From positions 1 through 44,852 of IMG/VR virus record IMGVR_UViG_3300043410_001734: 44,852 nucleotides of DNA; one strand, 5' to 3'. Every line of letters starts with the position of its first letter. Within the stretch, counting starts at the first letter, position 1. The notes under the pieces were generated by a model that was given only the letters and a program-made list of their open reading frames with translations, was not told the origin of the DNA and did no database searches. The DNA is from a virus. A program made the position numbers and the translations under genes. Shown here in pieces: positions 28,971-36,469 of the stretch.

Positions 28971-30930
28971 TGTTATCGCGTAGGTATTGTTCGATTTCCA
29001 AGCGTTCTGCATCACTCAGGTCATCAACGTCATATTCACCACTGCGAATTTTGGAAATAAGATGTTCAAGATAAGCCTGATTGTATACCAAACGATCAGT
29101 TGTATTTTTGTCGATTTCTATCCATTTGTTACCATTGAATTTATACAAACGTGTTGGGAGATAATCCACTCTCATGAACATGTCGCCCTTTTCAGGGGTA
29201 GCTGGAAATTCTGCTCCAAAGTTTGCATCGCCAGATTCAGCTAGTTCATCGGAATCAGGTTTAGCATATTTTGTAAAATATCTTTGTTCAAAGCCTAGGT
29301 TGGCATCGTAGGTTGTGTCTGGATTAACTAGGTAATCGCCAGGACGTTCTACTTCTACTGCTGGCTCCACTGGCTGTTCTTCAACTACCACTGGTGTTGG
29401 AATTTCTTCAACAAACACTTCAGGTGGTGGATTCAGTTGTGCAATCTCTGCAGACAGTTCATTGACTTTTCTGTTGCGCTCTTCTGCCAATGCGATTGCC
29501 TGTTGTAGATCACGCTGTAGTTGGTCAACCCAGCCATTTAGTTTTTCAATTTCTTCTTCTTTACTGCCAATATCCAAACGCAGACGTGCAATGCTGTTGC
29601 CTGCGTCATACAGGTTTTTATCCAACACAGCTTTTTGATCTGCTAGGTTTTGCTTGTCTGCGGCAGTGGCATCATAGGCCACCTTGAGATCAGCTTTTAG
29701 TTGTTCGCTTTGCGCCAACTTGGATTCCAAATCTGTTTTGTCGGTCTTGGCCTGATCCAATTGTTTTTGTACTGTTTCAAACTCTGTGGCCAATGTTTCC
29801 AACAACTCCTGCTGTTGTACAAGCTCTTGTTTTAATTGAGCTTCTTCAGCGCGGATCTCTTCAGCTTCGGCTTGAATTTGATCAATGTCCAGCTCTGGTT
29901 CAATTTCAGCAAGTTTCTTATTGGCTTCGTCAGCCGCACGTTCTGCTTCTTCTGTGTCCAAGGCCTTGGCAATCATTTTGCCGCGCCATAAAAACTCTTC
30001 CAGTTCCTGTTGCTCTTTGGCTTCACGTTCTTCTTCAGTCAGCGGAGATTCTTCTGTAGGGGTAGACTCAGTGGTAACTTTCTGTTCTGTGGGAACAGCG
30101 TCCGCCTCCGCAGGTTCGTCTACTGCTGGCTTTTCTTCTACAGGTTCTTCATCGTGTACCCATCCGCCGCGACCATGACGTGCCCATTCTAGTTGCTTGT
30201 TGCCAGCTAGAATCAAACACAGTGCCAGTGGATCAAACACCACAACGATCAAGATGATTACCCAACGCACAGCGGCTTCCAGCATGTTTTGGCTGGCCGC
30301 ATCTCCATAAATCAAGGCCGCGATGTATTTGATAGGCCCAACTTCTGCCTCCACTTTTCGGAACTCAGCGCGGAGTGGCGCGGCCTCTTCGCTAAGGGCG
30401 GTAATAGTTTTCTGTTCGGCCTGGATCTCGGATTGAAGTCTGACACGTTCTTTTTGTTGACTGCGTCTAATGCTAACAGCTTTGTCGGCACCTTTTTCAT
30501 CACTGCTTCGACCCATAACTTGGTCCACAGCTTCATCCATTTGTTTAAGCGCCTTCCGGTTCGCATCAATATTGTCCTTTGCAATTCTAATCTTTTCGTC
30601 AAAGATGGCAACCTTGGCCATTGCATCTCCTGACACCAGGCTTTGGTCTCCGTGTGCTTTGCTCAGGAATCCAAAGATGCCCATGCTGGTGAGTAGCATC
30701 AAGAACACAATAGCAGGTACAAGATACAGTTTGAATGCCACGCCTGCTCGCTTCCAGTTGTTGTGGAGCCAAACAGTAGCAACAATCTTGCCTGCTTCCA
30801 GCGCACCGCCCATGATCATAACAGGCACTACAGCGGCAGCAAATATAGCGGCAAGACCTACAACAGAGTAATAAGCGGCAATGGCCGAAATTATTACTGA
30901 AATGAATAGTATTAGATATCCGAATAGCAT
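28957..30930 (-). CDS. Large membrane and coiled-coil protein
   Basis: The 657-residue protein has N-terminal membrane helices (about 1-90) and a coiled coil (about 105-200). Another hydrophobic stretch follows (about 215-245), then an acidic linker (VEEKPAVDEPAEADAV-like), a second very long coiled coil (about 300-490), a Pro/Glu linker and a C-terminal folded part (GDMFMRVDYLPTRLYKFNG, then KWIEIDKNTTDRL). The C-terminal part looks like a small fibre or adaptor domain. Such proteins occur in T4-like phages of aquatic bacteria as far as I recall, with no known role. It could tether virion parts or phage factories to the membrane. It has its own sigma70 promoter. Confidence 0.75.
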   Translation of the reverse strand: MLFGYLILFISVIISAIAAYYSVVGLAAIFAAAVVPVMIMGGALEAGKIVATVWLHNNWKRAGVAFKLYLVPAIVFLMLLTSMGIFGFLSKAHGDQSLVSGDAMAKVAIFDEKIRIAKDNIDANRKALKQMDEAVDQVMGRSSDEKGADKAVSIRRSQQKERVRLQSEIQAEQKTITALSEEAAPLRAEFRKVEAEVGPIKYIAALIYGDAASQNMLEAAVRWVIILIVVVFDPLALCLILAGNKQLEWARHGRGGWVHDEEPVEEKPAVDEPAEADAVPTEQKVTTESTPTEESPLTEEEREAKEQQELEEFLWRGKMIAKALDTEEAERAADEANKKLAEIEPELDIDQIQAEAEEIRAEEAQLKQELVQQQELLETLATEFETVQKQLDQAKTDKTDLESKLAQSEQLKADLKVAYDATAADKQNLADQKAVLDKNLYDAGNSIARLRLDIGSKEEEIEKLNGWVDQLQRDLQQAIALAEERNRKVNELSAEIAQLNPPPEVFVEEIPTPVVVEEQPVEPAVEVERPGDYLVNPDTTYDANLGFEQRYFTKYAKPDSDELAESGDANFGAEFPATPEKGDMFMRVDYLPTRLYKFNGNKWIEIDKNTTDRLVYNQAYLEHLISKIRSGEYDVDDLSDAERLEIEQYLRDNNATL

Positions 30931-30961
30931 AGAGAGTATTTACCTAGGTTTTTACTAGGCT

Positions 30962-30990
30962 AGTATAAGCGAAACCGTTTGGAGTTGCAA
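30962..30990 (-). promoter_or_regulatory. sigma70-type promoter
   Basis: Minus strand: TTGCAA (30985-30990), a 17-nt spacer and TATACT (30962-30967). A GTAAATAC late-like element lies between it and the start codon at 30930. It follows the end of the fibre-like gene directly. Confidence 0.7.
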
Positions 30991-30994
30991 CCTG

Positions 30995-31387
30995 TTAGGT
31001 GCCAAAGATAATACCGTAGGCCAATTGTGTGCTTCTGGTGATGCTCAGATTCTCACCATTGAGCAACAAAGTGCCATTGACGCTGGTGGTGCCGGTGTTG
31101 TTGACGTTGCCGGTGACGTTTACATTGCCAGTGGTATTCAAATTTCCGGTTGCAGTTAGATTACCAATTAGGCTGATGTTTGCACTGGAAAAGTTGGTAC
31201 TGCGAAAAGTGGTTGCCTCACCTGTGATGCCAGTCAGGCTCCCGCCTGTTGCTACAAGATTTGAACTACCAAGGTTAAGAAAATTGGTATTGCCAATGAT
31301 GTTGCCAGCCACAATGAGATTACCAGCAGTGGTGATGTTGCCACTTACACTTAATCCACTTGCAATACCGTAATCTTTTTGTGACAT
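30995..31387 (-). CDS. Repeat-rich fibre-like protein
   Basis: The 130-residue protein is built of short GNxxxxGNxxxTGN repeats (NITTAGNLIVAGNIIGNT; LTATGNLNTTGNVNVTGN), the pattern of beta-helical or trimeric fibre shafts. It has no signal peptide. It is probably a tail-fibre shaft segment or a fibre adaptor, lying before other virion-type genes. Confidence 0.75.
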   Translation of the reverse strand: MSQKDYGIASGLSVSGNITTAGNLIVAGNIIGNTNFLNLGSSNLVATGGSLTGITGEATTFRSTNFSSANISLIGNLTATGNLNTTGNVNVTGNVNNTGTTSVNGTLLLNGENLSITRSTQLAYGIIFGT

Positions 31388-31399
31388 GTATTATTCTCT

Positions 31400-33028
31400 T
31401 TAATCTTCTGACCAGACCAGGCCCGCAATGCAGGGGCTGATTGAGTTGGTGCTCTTTACCGCGATGCTCAACCAACTGCCTGGGGGAACGGTGATGCGAT
31501 AAGCACTCAGATCAATGTTGATAGTTCCATTGATGCCACAGAAGCCTGTGTAGACGGGTGTGTCCTGTGTGTTATCAAATGTACCAGTAGCAGTACTACG
31601 AACTTCGTTGCAACGAGTTATGGCATAGTACTCATGCTGGCCTGAAAAACTTGAAGGCTCAAAGTATAGATACACTTCTACAGGATCTGTGCTTTGTACT
31701 GACAAACTCAAACTCTTTACAATGGCTTCCTTGGCATTGATGATATAGTTACCATTGTTGGCACCAGCATACCCATTTGTGACCACGGCATTTTTAATAG
31801 TCAGCATATGGTGGATGATGTCTTTGGCTAGACCTGTTTTGCTTGTTGAATAAGAGCGTGTGAGTTCATTTAGGTGTATGGTGCCTTCAACAGCTCCATA
31901 AACACTGGCACCATACACGCTGACGTTTGACGTGTTGGTTGTGTTGACAGCATTGTAGGTAATCTTAAAACTGGGATTGGCTGTGTGAGGAACTGTGTGC
32001 TGGTTTACATAGTGTTCACGATGCACATAGATCATGGTACCAGATGATTGATCTTCTATGGCATAACTGATCACACCTGCACCTAGCCAGCGCATGGCAA
32101 TTTGATACACATTGAGTTTGGTATGATCCAGTGTCATGCCACTGGGGTTAGTGTCAATAGTGTTACTACCATCCAGTTTGTCAATGTTCCAATCTGTTTG
32201 ATAGGTCCAGTTGTTGGTTTGTGCTACACCCGCTTGTCTTACTCTAAAAGTGGCAGTGGCATTGCCTGTGCTGGTAAAACTGAACGTGCCGTTCATTGGT
32301 CCTAGGCTAGGTGCCAACCATAGCATGGCGCCGTCGGTTTGTTGTGTTAGCCAACCGCCATAGCCGCCCACACGATCAACAATGTCTGCTACAGCCTGTG
32401 CCGCTGTGCCTGCCACCAATGCCACTGTATAGGCTGTGCCGTTTAGCGTAATAGTAGCAGTCTGCCCAGCGTTAGGGGCTGTGTTTATTTCCAGCGTCAA
32501 GATCGTGGCCTTACCGCCTGTGCTTCGCACGATGCCAAAGCGATCACCATCCCAGCCAAAGCCCACACGATTCTCTTGATTGGCTAGTCCAGCAAACTGA
32601 CTGCTACCAGCAACACCCGGTGTGAAGCCTGCTGTCATACGACACACAATACCTTGACCTGGACGATAGCGAACAAATCGTTTGCTACGCAGTACACCGT
32701 ATCCACCTGCTGTGGTTCCAGAACTTACTCTAAACATCTGGTCTACTGAACCAGCACTTGAGCCTGTACCACTGGTGTAGGTTTGTATAACATCAGCAGT
32801 GGCACCGTAGATGCCGTCTAGCTGTATGACTGCCGTGGGTGTGATTGCCAATGGTTCCCCAAATGCGGATACCTGTCCAGCAATAGATGGACCTGACAGT
32901 TTGGCGGCCACACGCAGTTGTGGTTTACCCGCAAGGTCGTACTCCATGGCCTTGTGTATGTTCAGCAGGTTGGTTTCCTGCGGATGTACATACCCGGTTG
33001 AATTTAATCTAGTATCGAGGTTGCCCAT
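31400..33028 (-). CDS. Probable virion structural protein
   Basis: The 542-residue protein is beta-rich, with many Thr/Ser/Gly strands and few charged residues. It has an N-terminal segment with MGNLDTRLNSTGYVHPQE and several Ig-like or lectin-like stretches (TATITLNGTAYTVALVAG; FSFTSTGNATATFRV). There is no signal or membrane segment. Composition and position between other virion-type genes suggest a tail, baseplate or head-decoration protein. No family is named. Confidence 0.72.
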   Translation of the reverse strand: MGNLDTRLNSTGYVHPQETNLLNIHKAMEYDLAGKPQLRVAAKLSGPSIAGQVSAFGEPLAITPTAVIQLDGIYGATADVIQTYTSGTGSSAGSVDQMFRVSSGTTAGGYGVLRSKRFVRYRPGQGIVCRMTAGFTPGVAGSSQFAGLANQENRVGFGWDGDRFGIVRSTGGKATILTLEINTAPNAGQTATITLNGTAYTVALVAGTAAQAVADIVDRVGGYGGWLTQQTDGAMLWLAPSLGPMNGTFSFTSTGNATATFRVRQAGVAQTNNWTYQTDWNIDKLDGSNTIDTNPSGMTLDHTKLNVYQIAMRWLGAGVISYAIEDQSSGTMIYVHREHYVNQHTVPHTANPSFKITYNAVNTTNTSNVSVYGASVYGAVEGTIHLNELTRSYSTSKTGLAKDIIHHMLTIKNAVVTNGYAGANNGNYIINAKEAIVKSLSLSVQSTDPVEVYLYFEPSSFSGQHEYYAITRCNEVRSTATGTFDNTQDTPVYTGFCGINGTINIDLSAYRITVPPGSWLSIAVKSTNSISPCIAGLVWSED

Positions 33029-33029
33029 T

Positions 33030-33323
33030 TTAATCTAGGTCAAGAATACTGCACTGGCTTGAGGCAACAGCGGCCACTGCTACCTTGTTGCCACTCTTGA
33101 AGTTAAAAATCATTGATGTGTTGGCTGGGATAACAAAACCGTTTGCAGTTGTTACACCAGGTGCAGATCCGAACTGTACGCTGTGTGCCACGTTGCCTGT
33201 GGTAATAAGAATACGGCGGCTGGTAAATGCATTGCTTACCACAGCGGTACTTGATGTTGCAATGGTTTGAAACTTGATAGTGTCTGCGCCATCAATGGTT
33301 TGTATTGTGTAATATTGACTCAT
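33030..33323 (-). CDS. Small beta-rich protein, probable virion component
   Basis: The 97-residue protein reads as a single beta-sandwich (VVSNAFTSRRILITTGNVA, FVIPANTSMIFNFKSG). It starts MSQYYTIQTIDGADTIK and lacks a signal peptide. It lies between two likely virion genes with short spacers. The function is unknown. Confidence 0.7.
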   Translation of the reverse strand: MSQYYTIQTIDGADTIKFQTIATSSTAVVSNAFTSRRILITTGNVAHSVQFGSAPGVTTANGFVIPANTSMIFNFKSGNKVAVAAVASSQCSILDLD

Positions 33324-33334
33324 TTGTCATTCCT

Positions 33335-33661
33335 TTAGTCTGGTCTGTGTTGGTGACCCGGATACATGCTGATGCTGTTACTGCGTATATCGCTTGGGTG
33401 TTTGCTTTTGTTTAGATCATCACCGCTGGCAACAACGGCTTCAATATCTGCATATTTTTCTTCGGGGCTGTTGCTGTATTCTGTGTCACCAGTGCCTAAT
33501 AGGCCAGCAATTTGTCGCATACGCAATAGTTCACTGTCGTCGGTGTATTCTTCTGGTTCATGCTCTGCTGGTCTAACAACAATCTCGTGTTTGTCACCTG
33601 GCATGGTTTCTGCACGATCCAGCATGTCCAAAACACCTCTAATAACGTCAGCGATTTTCAT
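33335..33661 (-). CDS. Small acidic protein, possible virion component
   Basis: The 108-residue protein starts MKIADVIRGVLDMLDRAE, continues with acidic, probably disordered segments (EPEEYTDDSELLRMRQIAG) and ends in a His/Pro-rich tail. A CATAAATA late motif (33683-33690) lies 21 nt upstream. It is the first gene of the leftward structural run. The function is unknown. Confidence 0.7.
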   Translation of the reverse strand: MKIADVIRGVLDMLDRAETMPGDKHEIVVRPAEHEPEEYTDDSELLRMRQIAGLLGTGDTEYSNSPEEKYADIEAVVASGDDLNKSKHPSDIRSNSISMYPGHQHRPD

Positions 33662-33682
33662 TTAATTTTCCCCTGATAAGAG

Positions 33683-33690
33683 TATTTATG
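33683..33690 (-). promoter_or_regulatory. T4-type late-promoter motif
   Basis: CATAAATA on the minus strand, 21 nt before the ATG at 33661. It sits back to back with the rightward early promoter 33694-33722. Confidence 0.55.
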
Positions 33691-33693
33691 GTG

Positions 33694-33722
33694 TTGACTG
33701 TTTGAGCAGTTTATGTTATATT
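33694..33722 (+). promoter_or_regulatory. sigma70-type promoter with probable leaderless start
   Basis: TTGACT (33694-33699), a 17-nt spacer and TATATT (33717-33722). The ATG at 33728 is only 5 nt after the -10 box, so the transcript should start at or next to the AUG. Confidence 0.7.
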
Positions 33723-33727
33723 CAGTT

Positions 33728-34297
33728 ATGAACATCCAAAACTTACCCACTCTGCTGGAATCAGCCGAAATCACCTGCCCAAGTTCGGGCAATCAACGTG
33801 CCTATGCTGATCTAATAGAAGAAAGTGCTTGTGGCATTGCACAGGATCAATTTCCTGAACAGTATCGTAAATCACGTTCGGTAAAGAGCACAGAGGATTT
33901 TGCCTTGGTGGAAAACGGACGCACCATTTACATTGATGTGAAAACTCGTCAGCTGGGCACGGATCTAAACATGCCCAACATGATCAGTGTGGACAAGCTG
34001 AACAAACTCCTGGATGACCCTAATACAGAATTGTATTACTGGATGATTGACTACGAAGTGCGTGAGGATGGCTCTGCACAGGTCAAGCATACCGAAATGC
34101 GAGCTGTATGGGACCTGCCCTGGGCCGCGCTGGCCATACAAAACCTTGGGCTGGGACAGTTGCAGATTGCCAATTGGTCTGCAATGAGCCAACCTGGCTT
34201 GCCTAGAGATCTTTGGCATGCTAGACTTAAAAATGAAATGCACGGATTCTACACCCGCCAAGCCCAAAAGTTCCTGGATTTAGCCAGCAAAGTCTAG
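33728..34297 (+). CDS. PD-(D/E)XK nuclease-like protein
   Basis: The start is the ATG at 33728; an earlier in-frame ATG at 33713 lies within the promoter. The 189-residue protein has EDFALVENGRTIYIDVKTR, which fits a PD-(D/E)XK nuclease core (acidic residue, strand, then DxK). NMISVDKLNKLLDD follows, with a Trp-rich C-terminal half. Such folds are used by restriction, repair and Holliday-junction enzymes; the exact role is open. It is the first gene of the rightward early island and has no Shine-Dalgarno, consistent with a leaderless transcript. Confidence 0.65.
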   Translation: MNIQNLPTLLESAEITCPSSGNQRAYADLIEESACGIAQDQFPEQYRKSRSVKSTEDFALVENGRTIYIDVKTRQLGTDLNMPNMISVDKLNKLLDDPNTELYYWMIDYEVREDGSAQVKHTEMRAVWDLPWAALAIQNLGLGQLQIANWSAMSQPGLPRDLWHARLKNEMHGFYTRQAQKFLDLASKV

Positions 34298-34301
34298 CAA
34301 A

Positions 34302-34327
34302 AAAGTGTTGCAAAAATGTAACACTTT
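34302..34327 (+). terminator. Hairpin after the PD-(D/E)XK-like gene, weak terminator
   Basis: AAAGTGTT (34302-34309) pairs with AACACTTT (34320-34327). A short T-run follows only a few bases later (ACTACTTTTT), so termination may be partial. Confidence 0.45.
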
Positions 34328-34352
34328 AGTACTACTTTTTGACCCCCATAAA

Positions 34353-34381
34353 CACTAGGTTAGTGCTTGCTAACTTAGCAA
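34353..34381. promoter_or_regulatory. Two adjacent perfect palindromes, candidate operator
   Basis: CACTA-GGT-TAGTG (34353-34365) is followed after one base by TTGCTAA-C-TTAGCAA (34367-34381), 20 nt upstream of the -35 box of the GIY-YIG gene. They look like protein-binding sites or a compact RNA fold. The rest of the 138-nt intergenic stretch holds only the hairpin and the promoter. Confidence 0.5.
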
Positions 34382-34400
34382 CTTTTTGCCCAAAAAACGG

Positions 34401-34429
34401 TTGACCATTTTAGCCCGTTTTGCTATAAT
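34401..34429 (+). promoter_or_regulatory. Consensus sigma70-type promoter, leaderless
   Basis: TTGACC (34401-34406), a 17-nt spacer and TATAAT (34424-34429). The ATG at 34436 falls at the expected +1, and no Shine-Dalgarno is present. Confidence 0.8.
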
Positions 34430-34435
34430 AATAGC

Positions 34436-34756
34436 ATGAACCAAGTAAAGCGCAAACGCCGTCAAGATACCAAGCATGTAGTGTACTGCATCACCAACAT
34501 TGTTACTGGTGAACAGTATGTGGGTATCACAGTTTGCGGACAGCAAGTTCGCAAGGCGCTGAAAGTGCGTATCCAAAAACACGTTCGCCGTGCGCTCACC
34601 GAAAACAAGGACTGGGCTCTTTGCGAATCCATCCGCGAATACGGTAGCGAAGCACACACCTACGGTATCCTGGAATTTGTACGTGGACGCAAGCCAGCTC
34701 ATGCACGTGAGCGTGAATTGATCCGCGAGTTTAACCCTGCACTCAACTCTCACTAA
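34436..34756 (+). CDS. GIY-YIG nuclease
   Basis: The 106-residue protein has a basic N-terminus and a GIY-YIG core: VVYCITNIVTGEQYVGIT, a central Arg/Lys helix with RIQKHVRR, the catalytic-type Glu in RERELIREF and a terminal NPALN. It is a stand-alone domain without a DNA-targeting extension, as in small phage homing-type or host-DNA-degrading nucleases. It has a strong early promoter and a probable leaderless mRNA. Its position next to a PD-(D/E)XK protein suggests an early nuclease island. Confidence 0.85.
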   Translation: MNQVKRKRRQDTKHVVYCITNIVTGEQYVGITVCGQQVRKALKVRIQKHVRRALTENKDWALCESIREYGSEAHTYGILEFVRGRKPAHARERELIREFNPALNSH

Positions 34757-34765
34757 GGAGAAACT

Positions 34766-35008
34766 ATGTTTACCCAAGAGCAAGAATCAATGCTGATTGC
34801 TAATCCTCAATTTGATCGCGAACGTCACGGCGGCTTGTATGACCGTGGCTCAGCTGACAGCTACTATCATCGTCCACGCCGTCCGCACTGGTATCCAGAA
34901 GGCACCTATAACGGTGATCCAGTTACTGAGCTCACAGCAGAAGAAATTGCTGAGTACATGGCTGGCTATGACCACAATGAACAATTTGGCGACAAAAAGG
35001 AGTGGTAA
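34766..35008 (+). CDS. Small unknown protein (80 aa)
   Basis: The protein is rich in Tyr, His, Arg and Pro, with GGLYDRGSADSYYHRP, then PHWYPEGTYNG and an acidic end (LTAEEIAEYMAGYDHNE). The YDRGSADSYY-PHWYPEG layout recurs in other phage and prophage genes as far as I recall, with no function known. It has an AAGGAG site and is co-transcribed with the GIY-YIG gene. Confidence 0.7.
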   Translation: MFTQEQESMLIANPQFDRERHGGLYDRGSADSYYHRPRRPHWYPEGTYNGDPVTELTAEEIAEYMAGYDHNEQFGDKKEW

Positions 35009-35010
35009 TC

Positions 35011-35226
35011 ATGGACATTGAATTACGCGGACTTACACCCAAACAAAAAGCTCTCGCAGACATCATGTGGAGCATCAGTACCAAGGAAGGTGTGTTGCAT
35101 TTTATTAGCACCCTGCCAGAAGCAGATCAACGTGACTGCCATACACTCATCGAACTCATGCGTTTGGCATTTGCAGATGAGATACAGGATGTCACAGAAG
35201 CACGAGAATTGCTCGCACAGTTTTGA
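35011..35226 (+). CDS. Small helical protein (71 aa)
   Basis: The start is the ATG at 35011, with AGGAG 8 nt upstream, chosen over an in-frame GTG at 35002. The product is helical: LTPKQKALADIMWSISTKEG, then ADQRDCHTLIELMRLA and an acidic C-terminus. There is no motif. It is the last gene before a strong terminator. Confidence 0.7.
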   Translation: MDIELRGLTPKQKALADIMWSISTKEGVLHFISTLPEADQRDCHTLIELMRLAFADEIQDVTEARELLAQF

Positions 35227-35246
35227 GGTGGTTGGTTGTTGCTTTT

Positions 35247-35272
35247 AAGCTCTCTTCGGAGAGCTTTTTTTT
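35247..35272 (+). terminator. Rho-independent terminator of the early island
   Basis: AAGCTCTC, a TTCG tetraloop, GAGAGCTT, then a run of T (35265-35272). It lies just before the stop of the opposing acidic gene. Confidence 0.88.
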
Positions 35273-35275
35273 GGC

Positions 35276-35506
35276 CTAGTGTAGCGTGTCGTCGCCGTCG
35301 AAGCCAACGCTGTTTATATCATCAATGCCCAACAGTTTTAGAATTTTCTTTACCACCGGTGGTGGATCTAGTTCAAAGTCGTTGGGTGTGAATAAGTGTT
35401 TGAGTTCTCCGTCGGGTCCTATGATAAAGCCATAATCCTCGTCGCCGATGTCTGCGTCAATGGCTTCAATGTCTTCTTGATCTTGTTCTTGGATGTATTT
35501 TGTCAT
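35276..35506 (-). CDS. Small acidic protein (76 aa)
   Basis: The sequence is strongly acidic at the N-terminus (IQEQDQEDIEAIDADIGDED), then YGFIIGPDGELKHLF and a C-terminal segment with PPPVVKKILKLLGI. A GGAGG site 9 nt before the ATG supports the start. It overlaps the zincin gene by 41 nt. The IIGPDGELK part looks like a phage-conserved segment. The function is unknown; it could be a nucleic-acid mimic or clamp-binding peptide. Confidence 0.7.
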   Translation of the reverse strand: MTKYIQEQDQEDIEAIDADIGDEDYGFIIGPDGELKHLFTPNDFELDPPPVVKKILKLLGIDDINSVGFDGDDTLH

Positions 35507-36113
35507 TGTAGTCGACCTCCAACCGACGTAAGTATTTACTAATTTGCTTTCGCAATTTTAACACTATACTTTCATCGTTGTCAAAAGTTGAAGTGTATAC
35601 TTGATACATGACTACTTGTTTGAGCGCAGATTCGTCAAGTGTGAAAATGTTGTGTATTGCCGCAAGTTCTGCCGCAATGCTGTATCCATAGGCTTCCAGT
35701 TCTTCTGCACTGCCCAGGTACTCTTGTTCTTGACGTTTTTCTTCATCAAGATCTCTACTGCGATACTGCGCCAGCGGACGGCGCTTTCTTGAATACTGCG
35801 ATCTATGCACCAGCTCATGACCTATACACTCAGCAAGGTCAAAGCTCAACCTTGGCCAATTTAGTTTATAGATGTCAATGTGTTGCTGTTCTGAATTGTA
35901 GATTAAGTTGATCTCAATGATATCTTCGTCATGGTCGTAGTTGCCGCCAATGGATATGCTGTCAGCATCAACCCCGGTATGCCTGTGTGTGTACAAGCGT
36001 ACTCGGGGTTGATTTATTTGCTTTCGCAATGCGGCAGTTAGATCGGTAACTGCAACCACGTGGCTCCGACTTGGTTGCAACTTTAACAAGTGTTGCATCA
36101 AAGTCGGTAGCAT
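35466..36113 (-). CDS. Zinc metallopeptidase-like protein (HExxH)
   Basis: The 215-residue protein has HELVH in CIGHELVHRSQYSRKRR (H99, E100, H103). About 40 residues later an acidic YLGSAEELEAYGYS segment can supply the third ligand. The N-terminal part is beta-rich with an INLIYN strand before the zinc helix. It differs from the zincins at 1219 and 3953. The C-terminus is basic. The start at 36111-36113 lacks a good Shine-Dalgarno and lies 3 nt after the upstream stop, so re-initiation is likely; Met6 is an alternative. Confidence 0.75.
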   Translation of the reverse strand: MLPTLMQHLLKLQPSRSHVVAVTDLTAALRKQINQPRVRLYTHRHTGVDADSISIGGNYDHDEDIIEINLIYNSEQQHIDIYKLNWPRLSFDLAECIGHELVHRSQYSRKRRPLAQYRSRDLDEEKRQEQEYLGSAEELEAYGYSIAAELAAIHNIFTLDESALKQVVMYQVYTSTFDNDESIVLKLRKQISKYLRRLEVDYNDKIHPRTRSRRH

Positions 36114-36116
36114 GGC

Positions 36117-36458
36117 TTACTTGAATATCATTAATGCCATCAAGACTGCTTGTATTGCAAATCCTAAACCAATGGTGATAATGTTCAAACCATCTTTAAG
36201 AATTGTTGCACGAGCAAACAACAGCAACAGTCCTGCCCACATAAACAATACCATGTCCACGGGCGGCATTTTATCGCTTAGGCCAGCGGCTGTGGCAACC
36301 AGGGTAGGAATAGTGGCCAAGTGAATCAATATGGCCGCAAACCAACCCAGTGTGTCTGCGCTGAGTCTAGCAAAGTTCTCACGGAACCAAGTTTGGACCC
36401 AGTTACGGAATCCATCATAGTTCACGTGGCCTTCATCGTCTTTGATTTTGAAATTCAT
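36117..36458 (-). CDS. Integral membrane protein (113 aa)
   Basis: A short charged N-terminus with FRNWVQTWFRENF leads into three membrane segments (about 38-58, 68-84 and 91-112). An AGAGGA site precedes the ATG. It follows the SleB-like hydrolase by 11 nt, so a holin or pore partner is possible, but no holin family motif is visible. Confidence 0.65.
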   Translation of the reverse strand: MNFKIKDDEGHVNYDGFRNWVQTWFRENFARLSADTLGWFAAILIHLATIPTLVATAAGLSDKMPPVDMVLFMWAGLLLLFARATILKDGLNIITIGLGFAIQAVLMALMIFK

Positions 36459-36469
36459 TGTAATCCTCT

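Noticed and set aside
33713-33727. Earlier ATG for the PD-(D/E)XK-like gene
   Set aside because: It lies within the promoter, at and before the -10 box, so it would not be in the transcript.
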